A stretch of 7,068 nt of DNA, taken from Aquincola sp. Its GTDB lineage: Bacteria > Pseudomonadota > Gammaproteobacteria > Burkholderiales > Burkholderiaceae_C. This document shows, piece after piece, positions 6,507 to 7,068 of the stretch; the first letter of the stretch is position 1; every line of letters begins with the position of its first letter. A model generated the notes under the pieces. The model searched no databases, was not told where the DNA came from, and saw only the letters and a list, made by a program, of their open reading frames with translations. The stretch spans positions 1 through 7,068 of the forward strand of contig JAOUIM010000188.1 of the NCBI GenBank assembly GCA_029884035.1. Reading direction: 5' to 3'. The translations under genes and the position numbers were made by a program.

Positions 6507-6560
6507 GGGGCGATTCTAGAATCCACCGTTGTTTTCAGTCTTTTCCCGAAAACCTGGCCG
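6507..6560. promoter_or_regulatory. Divergent promoter region of hemA and the small membrane protein gene
   Basis: The 54-bp gap between two divergent starts must carry the signals for both unless transcripts begin inside the genes. Its core is the palindrome GATTCTAGAATC (6512-6523), which gives TAGAAT, 5 of 6 matches to the sigma-70 -10 box, on each strand (minus 6518-6513, plus 6517-6522). For hemA, AAGACT (6542-6537, minus) lies 18 bp upstream, matching only the GAC core of TTGACA. For the plus strand, TCAGCA (6494-6499) lies 17 bp upstream and is weak. A second inverted repeat, GTTTTC with GAAAAC 11 nt apart (6531-6553), fills the rest. Promoter function is inferred. Confidence 0.45.
6512..6523. 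repeat. 12-bp perfect palindrome before hemA
   Basis: GATTCTAGAATC is self-complementary over 12 bases and is AT-rich compared with its surroundings. It ends 5 bp from the hemA ATG and lies 37 bp from the divergent ATG. It could be a symmetric -10 region, an operator, or both. Confidence 0.5.
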
Positions 6561-6836
6561 ATGGGACCCCTCGACGCGCTCTGGCATTTGCTCAACTTTC
6601 TTGCGCCCGCGGGGGGCGTGGCGCTCGCTACGGCATTGCTCGCCAAGATAGTCTGGCGACGTGAACTGGCCGGGTCGAGCCTGCTGCGCCTTTGGGCCTG
6701 GGGGAGCCTGGCTGGTATTGCGGCGCTGGTGGCGGGCCTGGCGATTGGTGGCCGCGACGGCCGCATGGCCACCTATGGCGCACTCGTCGGCGCGATCGCG
6801 ATGGCACTGTGGTGGGTCGGGTTCGTCCGGCGCTGA
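6561..6836 (+). CDS. Small hypothetical inner-membrane protein, three predicted helices
   Basis: A 91-residue protein of unknown function. It opens with MGPLDALWHLLNFLAPAGGV. Three hydrophobic segments are visible: about residues 5-30 (interrupted by Pro-Ala-Gly-Gly), 41-64 (LLRLWAWGSLAGIAALVAGLAI), and 69-88 (MATYGALVGAIAMALWWVGF). Short basic loops (WRREL; GRDGR) and a basic C-terminus (VRR) suggest an inner-membrane protein with no soluble domain. I recall similar short proteins starting with WHLLNF.AP in Burkholderiales, but know no function for them. The ATG has no good Shine-Dalgarno site, and the start is chosen because the hydrophobic pattern begins at once. An open frame extends far upstream, antisense to hemA, but those residues look like antisense noise. 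It is transcribed divergently from hemA and converges on miaB. Confidence 0.75.
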   Translation: MGPLDALWHLLNFLAPAGGVALATALLAKIVWRRELAGSSLLRLWAWGSLAGIAALVAGLAIGGRDGRMATYGALVGAIAMALWWVGFVRR

Positions 6837-6901
6837 CTTGAGCCCACCGTGGCCAGCCAAGCCACGCAATCTGTTTGCGCCTCAGGACGCGCGATGCGCC
6901 G
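6837..6901. terminator. Convergent spacer with possible weak terminator hairpins
   Basis: The 65 bp between the stop of the small membrane protein gene and the stop of miaB contain a 6-bp hairpin CGTGGC-CAGCCAA-GCCACG (6848-6866). On the plus strand it is followed by CAATCTGTTTG, a poor U-tract. A second GC hairpin with one bulge (6886-6903) touches the miaB stop and has no T-tract on either side. These could help bidirectional termination, but neither is a canonical intrinsic terminator. Confidence 0.3.
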
Positions 6902-7068
6902 TCAAACGGTCTGCGCCTCGCGTTCGGCGAGCAGCACCTCGCCGCGCAAAGAATGTGGCAGAGCCGCGGTGATCATCAGATCGACCATCTGGCCAATCAG
7001 CCGCGCGGCGCCGCGGAAGTTGACGATGCGATTGCACTCGGTGCGACCCATTAGCTCGGCCGGGTCCT
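6902..7068 (-). CDS. miaB: tRNA-2-methylthio-N6-dimethylallyladenosine synthase MiaB, C-terminal end (5' part outside window)
   Basis: MiaB is a radical-SAM methylthiotransferase that adds a methylthio group to i6A37 of tRNAs reading UNN codons. Only the last 54 residues are present, reading in from the right edge with the first complete codon at 7066. They start DPAELMGRTECNRIVNF and continue with GQMVDLMITAALPHSLRGEV, the C-terminal TRAM domain. The match is to the E. coli segment with GRTENNRVVNF and the NSLRG motif. The Fe-S and radical-SAM domains are outside the window, so identity rests on this short but characteristic stretch. The protein ends AEREAQTV soon after the TRAM domain, without the longer tail of the E. 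coli enzyme. The rest of the edge up to 7068 is coding. Confidence 0.88.
   Translation of the reverse strand, partial: DPAELMGRTECNRIVNFRGAARLIGQMVDLMITAALPHSLRGEVLLAEREAQTV

Noticed and set aside
5349..6560. Open frame antisense to hemA running in frame into the small membrane protein gene
   Set aside because: The upstream 404 codons have low-complexity Arg/Gln/His-rich composition and mirror hemA. Only the last 91 codons look like a protein, so the fusion is an accident of missing stops in GC-rich DNA.
7004..7015. 12-bp palindrome CGCGGCGCCGCG
   Set aside because: It lies inside miaB coding for FRGAAR-type residues and is made only of G and C, so it is readily explained by codon bias.
1..7068. 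Mobile elements, CRISPR repeats, tRNA or rRNA genes, toxin-antitoxin or defence genes
   Set aside because: I looked on both strands and saw no terminal inverted repeats with a transposase, no regularly spaced repeats, no cloverleaf-like sequence, and no defence-type proteins. Nearly all the DNA is accounted for by housekeeping genes.

Overview
The window reads as a chromosomal housekeeping segment from a GC-rich betaproteobacterium, most likely of the order Burkholderiales. The evidence is the strong G/C bias at third codon positions and the gene order: hemA-prfA-prmC followed by grxD-ubiX, beside proS and a small lytic transglycosylase. That order is familiar from Burkholderia and comamonad-type genomes. 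I cannot name the genus. There is no sign of a phage, transposon, CRISPR array, integron, tRNA or rRNA.

Layout. On the plus strand at the left edge is the C-terminal half of prolyl-tRNA synthetase (proS, 1-793, cut by the window), overlapping by 4 bp a small secreted lytic transglycosylase (790-1401). It converges, with only 7 bp between stops, on a long minus-strand gene series. Read in its own direction this is hemA (6506-5202), prfA (5112-4012), prmC (4015-3164), a putative outer-membrane beta-barrel gene (3005-2391), grxD (2303-1986) and ubiX (1975-1409). Divergent from hemA is a plus-strand gene for a 91-residue three-helix membrane protein (6561-6836). This converges on the 3' end of miaB (6902-7068, minus strand, cut by the window).

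How the genes fit together. HemA makes the first committed intermediate of tetrapyrrole synthesis from glutamyl-tRNA. PrfA terminates translation at UAA/UAG, and PrmC methylates the GGQ glutamine of PrfA. GrxD is a CGFS monothiol glutaredoxin that handles Fe-S clusters. UbiX makes prenylated FMN for UbiD-type decarboxylases, chiefly in ubiquinone synthesis. MiaB and ProS add further tRNA functions. The themes are translation, heme, Fe-S and quinone supply.

What stands out. I see no clear new biological system here. The points worth a second look are: the outer-membrane protein gene sitting between prmC and grxD with its own signal peptide and ribosome binding site; perfect 12-bp palindromes in three minus-strand spacers (plus a 10-bp one in a fourth); and the hemA upstream region, where a palindrome supplies a TAGAAT -10-like hexamer on both strands and leaves almost no room for a hemA leader or Shine-Dalgarno site.
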